Shown in pieces: positions 1-8,485 of a DNA stretch of 64,000 bases. Origin of the DNA: Bacteroidales bacterium (GTDB lineage Bacteria > Bacteroidota > Bacteroidia > Bacteroidales > UBA932); the NCBI GenBank assembly GCA_017627955.1, contig JAGAFU010000059.1, forward strand, positions 21,866-85,865. The letters are read 5' to 3'. The position numbers and the translations under genes were made by a program. Under the pieces are notes generated by a model, which saw only the letters and a list, made by a program, of their open reading frames with translations, ran no database searches and was not told the DNA's origin. The stretch's first letter is position 1. Each line of letters starts with the position of its first letter.

Positions 1-369
1 TCCCTTTATCTTCACGGCGATATTCTTGCCCCTAACAGATATTTCCAAAGGGGTCCACTCGCCTTCATCCTCAAGAGCCCTGTAAAGGTTGCGGATATGG
101 AGGAGAGAGCCGCTCTTGATCGTCCCGTCGATCGGTCCTCCGTGCAGAAGTACTTGATAGCCACTGCCTGAACCATCGTCATGGAAGGCGACACAGGCGG
201 AAGAGCCATCTTCCGTCTTGAATTCGCCAGTAAGAGTGAAATTCTTGTAATCACCCTTGAATTGATGGGTTGTACCTTCCTTGACAGAGAAGTCTCCCCC
301 TCCACAAGAAACCATCGCGGCCACCATGACCGCCGCGAAAAACCCTTTTGCCAAACCAAATGTTCTCAT
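1..369 (-). CDS. DUF1080-like (3-keto-disaccharide hydrolase fold) lipoprotein, partial
   Basis: The reading frame runs off the left edge, so only about 123 N-terminal codons are visible. The start at 369 gives MRTFGLAKGF, a hydrophobic stretch and a lipobox ending in Cys22 (MVSCGGG), so this should be an envelope lipoprotein. The rest reads as the beta-sandwich typical of DUF1080: a segment on exposure of food-like 'GEFKTEDGSS', then WTPLEISVRGKNIAVKIKG, which matches the family's conserved late strand on a bound ligand face. Family members act on glycans or keto-sugars in the periplasm. It lies 19 bp downstream of the LOG-family gene on the same strand and probably closes the operon that begins with the GH36 gene. 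The family call is moderate because the C-terminus is missing. Confidence 0.6.
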   Translation of the reverse strand, partial: MRTFGLAKGFFAAVMVAAMVSCGGGDFSVKEGTTHQFKGDYKNFTLTGEFKTEDGSSACVAFHDDGSGSGYQVLLHGGPIDGTIKSGSLLHIRNLYRALEDEGEWTPLEISVRGKNIAVKIKG

Positions 370-388
370 CGTCTATTTGTCTGAGTCA

Positions 389-1519
389 TTATTTGTTAGC
401 CGTAAATGAAAGGATGTTGGAGATCACCTCGTCCGGATCGTCCGTGATGGAAAGGATCAGATTCTTGTAGACTCCCCGGGAGAGCAGGTCCTCCAGCAGA
501 GGATAGACCGGAATCTGCTTGCTGAAGAAATCCTTACCGAAAAAGACCATGGGACTGGCGTACCCGAACGACTGGTAGTGGTTCTGCGCCGCATCCTGGA
601 ATATCTCCTGCATCGTTCCGGCCGAACCTGGGGAGTAGATGATGCCTCCCTTGGAGATGGTCAAAAGAATATCTTCCCGGACACTGTTCATGAAATACTT
701 TGCTATGTCCGTCGCCAATGGGGTGGAAGGCTCGTGACCATAGAACCATGTCGGGATTCCGAGGCTGCGGTACATTTCCTGGGGATATTTCTTACGGACT
801 TCGAAAGCGGTCCTGAGCCAGCCTGGATCCCTGAATGTAGGAGCGACCTTCAGTATGTTCAGGGCATCGTCCAGGTCCTCCTGACTCTTTCCAGCCATCC
901 ATGCGCCAAGATGAGTGGCCTCCATGGCTCCGGGGCCACCACCGGAAGCCATAAGTTTCCCTCTCTCTGTCAAGCATTTGCTTATATAAGCGATAGTCGC
1001 GTAGGCGTCATCAGTCCTCTTCAAGGCATGACCACCCATCACGGCGACTACCTGTCTCTCGTCGAAACGGCTGAGGAAATCGTTCATAGCCTCCCCGATC
1101 GCATGGTCATGAAGCGACCGCCCAAGAGTCTCCCGGATATTGTCGCTCTCCTTGCCTTTCTCTATGTAGTCGGCGTAAACCTTGGAGTCAAAGCAGTTGG
1201 GGAAAGTCTCCTCATTCTCAGGGTCATAGCCGTCATAAAGATATTCAGCTGTGTATAATTTGCTGCGGAACACATTGTACGGCATTCCCATACGGGGAAA
1301 AACCAGACACGAGGAGCCGATCCCGTCCTCAAGTTCTTTTGGAATCTCGCATCCGAAGAAAAAACAGTCGCGGAAACGATGGCCGGCGGCGATGTACTGT
1401 GGTGCCTTGTTGAAGTCAATATACTGGAACACAAAGTGCGTCACGAAACCGGAGCCGTCCGGCGCCGGGAGCTTGTCCAGACTCTCGATCTGTTTGTAGG
1501 AAGCAGTGGTGGTCATCAT
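389..1519 (-). CDS. LOG-family (lysine decarboxylase-like Rossmann) protein
   Basis: This 376-residue soluble protein has the phosphate-binding signature of the LOG/YgdH superfamily. GGGPGAMEA lies near residue 191, and PGSAGTMQEIF near residue 296 stands where the family usually has PGGxGTxxE. LOG enzymes cleave nucleoside 5'-monophosphates to base and ribose 5-phosphate. At 376 residues it is much longer than plant-type LOG proteins (about 200) and resembles the long bacterial group, with about 150 N-terminal residues of unknown role. There is no signal peptide, so it is cytoplasmic, although the flanking genes encode secreted enzymes. Two consecutive ATGs (1519, 1516) are possible starts. 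The substrate cannot be told from the sequence. The Gly-to-Ser change in the PGG motif is discussed among the findings. Confidence 0.75.
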   Translation of the reverse strand: MMTTTASYKQIESLDKLPAPDGSGFVTHFVFQYIDFNKAPQYIAAGHRFRDCFFFGCEIPKELEDGIGSSCLVFPRMGMPYNVFRSKLYTAEYLYDGYDPENEETFPNCFDSKVYADYIEKGKESDNIRETLGRSLHDHAIGEAMNDFLSRFDERQVVAVMGGHALKRTDDAYATIAYISKCLTERGKLMASGGGPGAMEATHLGAWMAGKSQEDLDDALNILKVAPTFRDPGWLRTAFEVRKKYPQEMYRSLGIPTWFYGHEPSTPLATDIAKYFMNSVREDILLTISKGGIIYSPGSAGTMQEIFQDAAQNHYQSFGYASPMVFFGKDFFSKQIPVYPLLEDLLSRGVYKNLILSITDDPDEVISNILSFTANK

Positions 1520-1533
1520 ATCTCGGACAATTT

Positions 1534-3258
1534 TTAATCAAACTGAGGTTTCAGGTATTCGCCAATACGGTCCAGCCAGGTGTAGCTGCCGGTTCCCGGG
1601 GAAGCTTTCTCCTGGAAGCAATGGGGCCTCAACGCCAAGGTGTGAAGCTCGGACTGGATTCCCATCGCCCGCATCTTCTCCCAAATCTTGACAGAGTTCA
1701 TGGCCGCCCACGAATCAGCGTCACCATGGATGAAGAGCATCGGGGCGGTGTCGAGGTCAAAGGAGAACTCCGGTGCCAGGACGGCTGAGTCGTCATTTCC
1801 TCCGCCGGAGTTCGGGCTCTCAAGCCCGTCAGTCAAGGAATATGCGGGGTATATTCCGATGCCCCACTGGACCTTGCAGGAAACCTTGTCGATGTTGTCT
1901 ATCGGATAATAGGCCTTATGACGGGAGGAAGTGACACCCATCAATGTCAGGTGGCCTCCTGCCGAGGATCCCATGATCCCGATCCTGTCAGGGTCGAGTC
2001 CCTTTTCAGCAGCCTCGGAGCGTACGATACGGATCGCTCTCTGGAGATCCTGCCAGGCGGTGGTGTGTTTCGCAAGACCGGTCTTCGGCCGGGGGGTGCG
2101 GTATTTCATGACCACGACGGCCATTCCCTTCTCATTCAAGTACTTCCGGGCTGGAGCGACCTCGAAGTCTTCCGGACGATTGAAGTTATAGGCGCCTCCG
2201 GCATAGATGATCTGGATGGCCTTGGTCTTAAGAACCGCGGGAATATGCCACTCGATATAAGGCTTGCACTGGTCGGGCTGGGGATCGGGCATCTTCCCTT
2301 CCGGCCAGATGTCCTCGACGGTCTTTGTTACCCCGGGGACCTCGGCGCTGAAGCGGTCCATCAGCTTCTCAGGCTCGCCAAGGGGCCCGAGATACCCCAT
2401 CTGAGTCATAAACTCGATCCCTCTCTCGAAGCCGAAGGCTCCATGGCCCTGGCCAGGATAAAGATGCAGCTCGGCGGGAATACCCATGCGGCGAAGCTGC
2501 CTGTAGACCTGCGTCGATCCATTCGGGGAATATGGATCCATTCCTCCGTGATGGAGACTCATGGGGCAGGTCTTTTCGTCGAACTTGAACACCTTGCTGA
2601 GGCTGACATCCGCTCCGTATCCGTCCCTGAGGGAAGGGGTCCCGGTCTCTCCGTCAGTAGTGACGTAAGCGGGAGCGTTGACGATGGCCCAGTTGATGTG
2701 GCAAGGGACCTCGTCCAGCTTGTCAATCGGGGTGTAAGCTGGAGTCTGGGACGAAGTTGCGAGCAGAAGAGCCAGATGGGAACCAGCTGACATGGAGACT
2801 GTTCCTATCTTCTCAGGATCAAATCCCCTCTTGGCAGCCTCGCTCCGGACCATCCTGACAGCCCTCTGACCATCCTCCCAAGCGCTCTGGTAGATTGGAA
2901 GACCGACAGGGCGGGGAGTCCTGTAGACAAAGTTGACACACTGGACTCCGATCTTGGTAAGTTCTTTCTCCCAATAGTCAATCAGGTACTTATCACAGCA
3001 ATTCTGATACGAGCCGCCTGAGATAAGGATCATGCAGACATCCTTTTTGATTGAGGGGTCAGGGGCGTCGAACCATTCAATATAAGCCACTTTATGCTTT
3101 TCCGGCTTGAAACCTTTCTCCCCGACCTCATAGGTCATGGCAGCGATCTGGTGATCCTGCGGATCGGGCATCTTGCCCTTAGGCCAAATAAGCTCACGCT
3201 CCAAGGCAAAGGCCTGCATGGAGCAAAACAGAAGAACTAATCCTAATAACTTTTTCAT
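1534..3258 (-). CDS. Secreted tandem-domain alpha/beta hydrolase (carboxylesterase-like, two catalytic domains)
   Basis: A signal peptide (MKKLLGLVLLFCSMQAFA) is followed by two homologous alpha/beta-hydrolase domains of the acetyl-xylan/feruloyl esterase type (BD-FAE-like). Domain 1 (about 30-290) has the oxyanion segment ISGGSYQNC, the nucleophile elbow SMSAG near residue 154, and HGGMDP and GQGHGAFGF supplying the acid and His. Domain 2 (about 315-570) has YAGGAYNF, GSSAG near residue 430, HGDADSW and RPHCFQEK. Both halves begin with the same ...WPEGKMPDPQ-type segment, showing internal duplication, and both triads look intact. The likely role is removal of acyl groups from plant polysaccharides in the periplasm. 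It lies between the GH36 gene and the LOG gene with 15-bp gaps, which fits one operon. The exact ester substrate is unknown. Confidence 0.82.
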   Translation of the reverse strand: MKKLLGLVLLFCSMQAFALERELIWPKGKMPDPQDHQIAAMTYEVGEKGFKPEKHKVAYIEWFDAPDPSIKKDVCMILISGGSYQNCCDKYLIDYWEKELTKIGVQCVNFVYRTPRPVGLPIYQSAWEDGQRAVRMVRSEAAKRGFDPEKIGTVSMSAGSHLALLLATSSQTPAYTPIDKLDEVPCHINWAIVNAPAYVTTDGETGTPSLRDGYGADVSLSKVFKFDEKTCPMSLHHGGMDPYSPNGSTQVYRQLRRMGIPAELHLYPGQGHGAFGFERGIEFMTQMGYLGPLGEPEKLMDRFSAEVPGVTKTVEDIWPEGKMPDPQPDQCKPYIEWHIPAVLKTKAIQIIYAGGAYNFNRPEDFEVAPARKYLNEKGMAVVVMKYRTPRPKTGLAKHTTAWQDLQRAIRIVRSEAAEKGLDPDRIGIMGSSAGGHLTLMGVTSSRHKAYYPIDNIDKVSCKVQWGIGIYPAYSLTDGLESPNSGGGNDDSAVLAPEFSFDLDTAPMLFIHGDADSWAAMNSVKIWEKMRAMGIQSELHTLALRPHCFQEKASPGTGSYTWLDRIGEYLKPQFD

Positions 3259-3273
3259 ATTTTAAATAATTGA

Positions 3274-5412
3274 TTATTCGGGCAATATGTGATAAATCGC
3301 TGATGATTTCGGCTCCGGGAGCGAAATCTTTATTCCTTCGGAAGCAAGAGCGGAACCCGTCTTTATCACGGTTTCGGCAGTGTCCTCATTTGTGACTTTG
3401 TAGTTCCTGGAGGGATCGAGGAATTTAAGGAAGGCGGTATATTCCGGCTCCTGGCAAGTCTCCTGGCGGAAGGCCTGAAGCACAGCCTCATCAGTCTCCC
3501 TGTCGTGCCAGGCTATAGCCGTCCAGTTGGAGTCATCCTCCGGACGATGCCAAGGAGTCAAGGGATACATATCCTTGATCAGCAAGTGGTTATATTTCTT
3601 CCATTCTCCAAAGGTCGCCCTGAGGCGGTCGTAGTCCAGCTGCACGTCGTGGGTAAACACTTCTGAAATGTTGTAGACCGGCAACCAGGATGCCCTGGTG
3701 ATATAGAACGTGCTTCCCCCTGCGAGACCCGGGTCAAGCTCGCCTGTGGATTCCTTTGTGTTGGCTCCATGGAAAGGAACCCAGCGGTTGAAAGATGTGG
3801 TCATCGAGAGGCGAAGGGCCGTGGTCGTACGATCCGCGTCACTGCGCATGAAAGGAAGGCTCCGGCGCAGGGACTCTATGTCGTTTCTTCCACCTCCGGA
3901 AGCGCAATTGTCTATGAATGTGCACTTTCCGTTCTTCGCACAGAACTCTATGATCCGGTCCCATAGCTCGTAATGACCTTGGATCGCCAGGTTTTCTGTG
4001 ATTCCGGTCCGTGGCAGTCCTGTCTTCTCAGCTGTCTTGGCATCAAATCCTGTCCAGGCCTTGACAGGGTTGGAGTTATTGTCCTCCCTGAACAGATCAA
4101 CACCGTTCTCCCCCATCATCTTCGTGATCCTGCCGAGGGTCCACTCCAGACAGTCCTTATTACCGAGATTGTTGGTGTACCGGTTTCCACGGTTGTGGTC
4201 CGCCCACTGGGGATCGTAGCCGTAATTCTTCGCCAGGTCTTCCACATCACAGACACTCTCCGGCTCAAACCAGGTCAGGACCTTCATCCCTGCCTTGTGA
4301 CAAGCCTCATTTGACTCAAGGAAGGTCTTGCCTGGCCATTTGACCGTGTCCAGTTCCCAGGTTCCGACAGTCCCGTACCAGTCTGAAGGTACCGTGTTGC
4401 CTCTAGGGTCGAAGTACCACCCGGCGTCGAACCACCGAAAATCAGGGACAACATCCTCATAAACAAGCCTTTCCAAAGTCCTTTTCCAAGTGTAGAACCG
4501 CTCTGAGATCGATCCGTCGGAGTTGGGAAGTCCGGTGTCGGCGGCGAAACAGGTGGTCGAGAACGGCTTTATCCGGTTGCCTTGCGCATCGGCGGCAGGC
4601 ATGTTGTATTTGATGAACCACTCTCTCCAAAGGTTGGTGGCGGCATCCCTGTCCCGGCCTTTGTAAGGAAGCATCACGATGAGGGCCGTACGAACCTTCT
4701 CCCCGGGAATCAGGACGGAATCGAATCCGACGCAATTGGCCGCGGTCAAGGTCGTGACATCGCCTTCCGACTTGAACTCGGCACTCCAGGTCCCCGCCCA
4801 ACCCAAAGCGAGCAAGGTTCCTCCGTCCCCATGGACGAGATCGAAATAAGGGAAATAGACATGCGTGGCTCTCCCGTAAGGAGACACGAAAGTGACCGTT
4901 GTGTCTTTAAGAGGAGTCTGATAATCAGCGTATTTGTTTCGCTGGTCACCAAGGCAACCGCACAGGACAGGATCAACGCCATTGAATCCGATGACCGCGC
5001 TGTTGAGTCCGGACAGTGTCTTGCTGGGAGCTGAACCGGAGTTCTCGAACCAGACAGTGTACTCCAATTCCCCGAACTCACTGTTGAGGAAGGCTTCCAC
5101 GGTGGCTGTCAGATTCTCATCCATTCGGAAAGTGGCCGTTAGGGACTTCCCGGAAGTTTCTGTTTTACAGTCTTTTGAGACCAACTCAAAACCTTTGAGG
5201 CCCTTTACCGGCACACCGCCATAAACAAACGAGACAGGCACCTGCGAGGGGTCCTCAACCCAATTCCCGAACATTTCAGGTCCGGTCTGAAGATCGGCGC
5301 ATCCTCTGTCAGTTGGAGCGACCACCCCTTTAGTGGGATTGACCACACCTCCATTCCCGCAGCCGGACAGAAAGATGGAAGCGAAAATCAGCGATAAAAC
5401 GAATCTTCTCAT
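3274..5412 (-). CDS. Alpha-galactosidase-type glycoside hydrolase family 36 lipoprotein
   Basis: This protein of about 712 residues hydrolyses terminal alpha-galactosyl-type linkages, judging by family. The GH36 marks are all present: WFDAGWYFDP, LTWFEPESV, FREDNN with the expected nucleophile Asp (about residue 440), and CASGGGRNDIESLRR leading to MRSDAD with the acid/base Asp (about 525). The N-terminus MRRFVLSLIFASIFLSGCGNGG is a lipoprotein signal. I chose the start at 5412 rather than an in-frame start at 5439, because 5439 falls inside a TATCTTTG -7 box (5437-5444) and the signal peptide begins naturally at MRRF. It is the first gene of the leftward operon and diverges from the esterase pair. 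Related specificities within clan GH-D cannot be excluded. Confidence 0.87.
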   Translation of the reverse strand: MRRFVLSLIFASIFLSGCGNGGVVNPTKGVVAPTDRGCADLQTGPEMFGNWVEDPSQVPVSFVYGGVPVKGLKGFELVSKDCKTETSGKSLTATFRMDENLTATVEAFLNSEFGELEYTVWFENSGSAPSKTLSGLNSAVIGFNGVDPVLCGCLGDQRNKYADYQTPLKDTTVTFVSPYGRATHVYFPYFDLVHGDGGTLLALGWAGTWSAEFKSEGDVTTLTAANCVGFDSVLIPGEKVRTALIVMLPYKGRDRDAATNLWREWFIKYNMPAADAQGNRIKPFSTTCFAADTGLPNSDGSISERFYTWKRTLERLVYEDVVPDFRWFDAGWYFDPRGNTVPSDWYGTVGTWELDTVKWPGKTFLESNEACHKAGMKVLTWFEPESVCDVEDLAKNYGYDPQWADHNRGNRYTNNLGNKDCLEWTLGRITKMMGENGVDLFREDNNSNPVKAWTGFDAKTAEKTGLPRTGITENLAIQGHYELWDRIIEFCAKNGKCTFIDNCASGGGRNDIESLRRSLPFMRSDADRTTTALRLSMTTSFNRWVPFHGANTKESTGELDPGLAGGSTFYITRASWLPVYNISEVFTHDVQLDYDRLRATFGEWKKYNHLLIKDMYPLTPWHRPEDDSNWTAIAWHDRETDEAVLQAFRQETCQEPEYTAFLKFLDPSRNYKVTNEDTAETVIKTGSALASEGIKISLPEPKSSAIYHILPE

Positions 5413-5436
5413 TGTGGAAAAAAATATGCGGTTATT

Positions 5437-5444
5437 CAAAGATA
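5437..5444 (-). promoter_or_regulatory. Candidate promoter -7 box for the GH36 operon
   Basis: On the minus strand the sequence reads TATCTTTG, a perfect match to the Bacteroidota TAnnTTTG -7 element, about 24 bp upstream of the chosen ATG at 5412. No good TTTG was found about 19 bp further upstream. The box decides the start codon of the GH36 gene. Confidence 0.5.
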
Positions 5445-5497
5445 ATCACTATTTTTATATGTTCACTTAAAAAAACCGATTAATTATAATTGAGATT

Positions 5498-6355
5498 ATG
5501 AGAAAAATAATTTCCGCGTTGTCAGTGCTGCTGCTTTTGCCCGCAATCAGTCTCAAGGCCGGGAAAATCATAACCGACAGCGTCCAAAGCCAGATCCTCG
5601 GCGCTGAAGTGAAATACAATGTCTACCTTCCGGATGGCTTCGACAAGTCCGAAAAGCAGTACCCTGTCGTCTATCTTCTCCATGGGCTCTACGGCACCTA
5701 CCAGGACTGGGAGCAGAAAGGCACCATGAAAGATTTGGCTGACGAGCTGATCCGTTCCGGCGAGGCTGTTGAGATGATCATTGTCATGCCCAACGCCGGC
5801 GACCCTGACATACACAATGTCTACAACGGCTATTTCAATATGCCCAATTGGAACTACGAGGACTTCTTTTTCAAGGAGTTCATCCCGGCGGTGGAAAAGA
5901 AATATCGTGGAATAGGCGACAAGGGCCACAGGGCCGTGATGGGCCTTTCCATGGGCGGAGGCGGAAGCACGGTCTATGCCCAGAGGCATCCGGACATGTT
6001 CTCAAGCTGCTACGCCATGAGCGCCTGGCTCGACCAGCAGATCAATCCGAACACTCCTGAGGAGAAGAAGGACAAGTTCTACTACACCTGCAAGGCTGTC
6101 CGGGAGCATTCCGCGCTCGACTATGTCGATAACGCCGACGATGTCACCCTGGAGGCCCTCAGGACAGTCAAATGGTTCTTCGACTGCGGAGACGACGACT
6201 ACCTCGTCACCCTTTCCTTCGAGCTGCACAAGAAGATGGCCCTCAAGCGGGTGAAGGACGAACTGCGTGTCCGTGACGGAGTCCACAACTGGGAATATTG
6301 GCACACAGCCCTACGCACGGCCCTTCCATTCGCCTCAAGGAATTTTGACAAGTAA
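5498..6355 (+). CDS. Secreted CE1-type esterase (feruloyl/acetyl esterase, EstA-like), copy 1
   Basis: The protein has 285 residues with a signal peptide (MRKIISALSVLLLLPAISLKA). Esterase-D/CE1 fold features are YLLHGLYG (oxyanion loop), GLSMGGGGS with nucleophile Ser151, FDCGDDDYL (acid) and GVHNWEYW with the catalytic His near the C-terminus. CE1 enzymes release feruloyl, acetyl or similar acyl groups from plant cell-wall glycans. It is followed after 12 bp by a close paralogue of nearly the same length with Ser151 at the same position, so this is a recent tandem duplication. It opens a plus-strand run of five genes with small gaps. A role as an S-formylglutathione hydrolase is unlikely because the protein is exported. 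Confidence 0.85.
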   Translation: MRKIISALSVLLLLPAISLKAGKIITDSVQSQILGAEVKYNVYLPDGFDKSEKQYPVVYLLHGLYGTYQDWEQKGTMKDLADELIRSGEAVEMIIVMPNAGDPDIHNVYNGYFNMPNWNYEDFFFKEFIPAVEKKYRGIGDKGHRAVMGLSMGGGGSTVYAQRHPDMFSSCYAMSAWLDQQINPNTPEEKKDKFYYTCKAVREHSALDYVDNADDVTLEALRTVKWFFDCGDDDYLVTLSFELHKKMALKRVKDELRVRDGVHNWEYWHTALRTALPFASRNFDK

Positions 6356-6367
6356 CAACCGGTGATC

Positions 6368-7228
6368 ATGAGGAAGATCTTTTACTTGACCATTTTATCC
6401 CTTCTTCTGCCGGCATTTTCCGCCATGGCGGGAAAGGTTGTGACCGACAGCCTTGAAAGCAAGGTTCTGGGAGCGAGCATAAAATACAATGTTTATCTTC
6501 CCAGCGGTTTTGACAAGTCCGACAAACAATATCCTGTGATTTACATGCTTCACGGACTCAGCGACACCTACACCGCATGGGCCGAAAGAGGAGGTATGCA
6601 GACGGTTGCCGATGAGCTGATCGGCACCGGAGAGCTCAGGGAGGTTGTGATTATCATGCCCAATGCCGGTGGTCCGGACATCCACAACACCTGGAACGGC
6701 TATTTCAACATGCCTGGATGGAACTACGAGGATTTCTTCTTCAAGGAATTCCTTCCTCAAGTCGAACGGAAGTATCGGATAATCAGTGATAAAGGGCACC
6801 GGGCTGTTATGGGTCTCTCCATGGGCGGAGGCGGCAGTACCGTCTATTGCCAAAGGCATCCGGACATGTTCTCGAGCTGCTACGCGATGAGCGCCTGGCT
6901 GGAGAACAAGCAGGGCCAGGTAGGAGGGAAAGACTTGAAAAAAGACAAGTTGTACTATGTCAGCAACGCTGTCAATGAACATTCCGCGCTCGATTTCATC
7001 GACAATGCTGACGATGCCACGCTTAAGGCTCTCCGCACGGTGAAATGGTTCTTCGACTGCGGCGACGATGACTTTCTCGTCCGTCTCTCCTTTGATCTCC
7101 ACATGAAGATGAAAGAGAAAGGAGTGAAAAGCGAGCTGCGGGTGCGCAACGGGGTCCATAACTGGGAATATTGGCACACGGCCCTTCGCACTGCCCTGCC
7201 GTACGCTTCAAGGAACTTCGACAAATAG
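6368..7228 (+). CDS. Secreted CE1-type esterase, copy 2
   Basis: This is a paralogue of the preceding gene. A GTG six bases upstream (6362) is in frame, but ATG 6368 gives MRKIFYLTILSLLLPAFSAMA, which aligns residue for residue with the first copy's start. The triad is conserved: GLSMGGGGS (Ser151), FDCGDDDFL, GVHNWEYW. Divergence is concentrated in the segment after SCYAMSAWL (DQQINPNTPEEK versus ENKQGQVGGKDL), a loop after the nucleophile region, which suggests altered substrate choice with the catalytic core kept. It probably acts in the periplasm on acylated oligosaccharides and is co-transcribed with its neighbours: the next gene starts 3 bp downstream. Confidence 0.85.
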   Translation: MRKIFYLTILSLLLPAFSAMAGKVVTDSLESKVLGASIKYNVYLPSGFDKSDKQYPVIYMLHGLSDTYTAWAERGGMQTVADELIGTGELREVVIIMPNAGGPDIHNTWNGYFNMPGWNYEDFFFKEFLPQVERKYRIISDKGHRAVMGLSMGGGGSTVYCQRHPDMFSSCYAMSAWLENKQGQVGGKDLKKDKLYYVSNAVNEHSALDFIDNADDATLKALRTVKWFFDCGDDDFLVRLSFDLHMKMKEKGVKSELRVRNGVHNWEYWHTALRTALPYASRNFDK

Positions 7229-7231
7229 GAC

Positions 7232-8467
7232 ATGAGGTTCAGGGGACTGGGAATATTGCTCGCGGCGGTCACCGCCTCCGTCTTGGCTTCTTGCCGGTCG
7301 GGCGGTAAGGATAGTCATATCGTCGCCTCCGAGGTCGTGATAACCGAGTCCCCGGCCCCGGACAGCGTGTTCCTCTACACCCCCGGAATTGTTGAGGGAT
7401 TTGACGGAAGGCTCGTCGTGTCAGTCGATTACGGTGGCCCTGGCACAAGCGTGCTGGATGGTTCCCGGTCAGATTTCGGGGACTACAAGTCCGGCAACCA
7501 GATCCGGGTACTTTTGTCGGACGACGAAGGGAAAACCTGGAGGGAGACATCCGCCAGGATCCCTATGATGCACGAGATCCTGTTCAAAGCCGGGAAGTCT
7601 CTCTACATGATAGGCCATTCAGGCCGGCTTCTCATAACCCGGAGTGACGACAACGGGGAGACCTGGTCTGAGCCTTCAGTCCTGTGCCCGGAACCACGCT
7701 GGCACCAGAGCTGCGCCCCGGTTGACATCCACGACGGGAAAATAACCCTGGTCTATGAGAAATGGGTCTCTGACGGCCATCCTTGGCCAGGAGTGGGCCC
7801 GGTGCTGATGCAGGCCAAGGTCGACGACGACCTGACGGAAGCTTCCAGCTGGAAGTTCTCGGATCTGTACAACCCGGACGAGGACATGGAAGCTTCGAGA
7901 CCTTCCGGCATCCCCTTAACTGATCCCGGAAAGGCCGGCATCCTGGAGACAAATGTGATCAGGGTTTATGATGAGAAAAACCCTTTCTATGACCCGAGTG
8001 GCAAGGCTGTTGTCTTGATGATGAGGGCCAGCGTCGGTCTTCCTGACATCGGGGTCATGATGAAGGGTGTGGAGAAGCCTGACGGGAGCCTCGCTGTCGA
8101 AAAGCTCACGAAGAACGGCCGGGAGATGTACTTTGCCCATATTCCAGGAGCCGACCTGAAGTTCTACGTGGTTTATGACCCTGAAAGCCGCCTTTACTGG
8201 TTGCTTCATTCCCAGATGGACGGGAGGATGAACTACCGTCGAAGGCTCGCCCTGTCATATTCCCCGGACCTTCTGAAATGGACTTTCGCCGGTCTCGTGG
8301 CCGTCGGCCCGGCGGACAACGCCGCGCGCCACTATGCCTCCATGATCATTCATGGGGACGACCTCCTTATTGTCAGCCGCTCCGGAGACGAGCAGGCCAG
8401 AAACTCCCATGACGGGAACCTTGTGACCTTCCATAGAGTAAAGGATTTTAGAAGTTTAATATATTAA
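7232..8467 (+). CDS. BNR/Asp-box sialidase-like lipoprotein
   Basis: This 411-residue protein has a lipobox (SVLASCRSGG). Two Asp-box motifs (SDDEGKTW and SDDNGETW) mark a six-bladed beta-propeller of the sialidase/BNR class. The family includes sialidases and many related glycosidases and lyases. I did not find a clear FRIP motif or a full arginine triad, so sialic acid is only one possible substrate. YYGGPG-like turns and a late HYASMIIHGDDLLIVSRSG segment resemble Bacteroidetes 'exo-alpha-sialidase' annotations. It is co-directional and tightly spaced with the esterases upstream and the nucleoside-hydrolase gene downstream, and it is probably anchored in the periplasm or at the cell surface. 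Confidence 0.65.
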   Translation: MRFRGLGILLAAVTASVLASCRSGGKDSHIVASEVVITESPAPDSVFLYTPGIVEGFDGRLVVSVDYGGPGTSVLDGSRSDFGDYKSGNQIRVLLSDDEGKTWRETSARIPMMHEILFKAGKSLYMIGHSGRLLITRSDDNGETWSEPSVLCPEPRWHQSCAPVDIHDGKITLVYEKWVSDGHPWPGVGPVLMQAKVDDDLTEASSWKFSDLYNPDEDMEASRPSGIPLTDPGKAGILETNVIRVYDEKNPFYDPSGKAVVLMMRASVGLPDIGVMMKGVEKPDGSLAVEKLTKNGREMYFAHIPGADLKFYVVYDPESRLYWLLHSQMDGRMNYRRRLALSYSPDLLKWTFAGLVAVGPADNAARHYASMIIHGDDLLIVSRSGDEQARNSHDGNLVTFHRVKDFRSLIY

Positions 8468-8485
8468 CACAAAACTATTTCCATT

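Noticed and set aside
7232-8467. Firm assignment as GH33 sialidase
   Set aside because: Asp-boxes are present, but the FRIP motif and full arginine triad were not found by eye.
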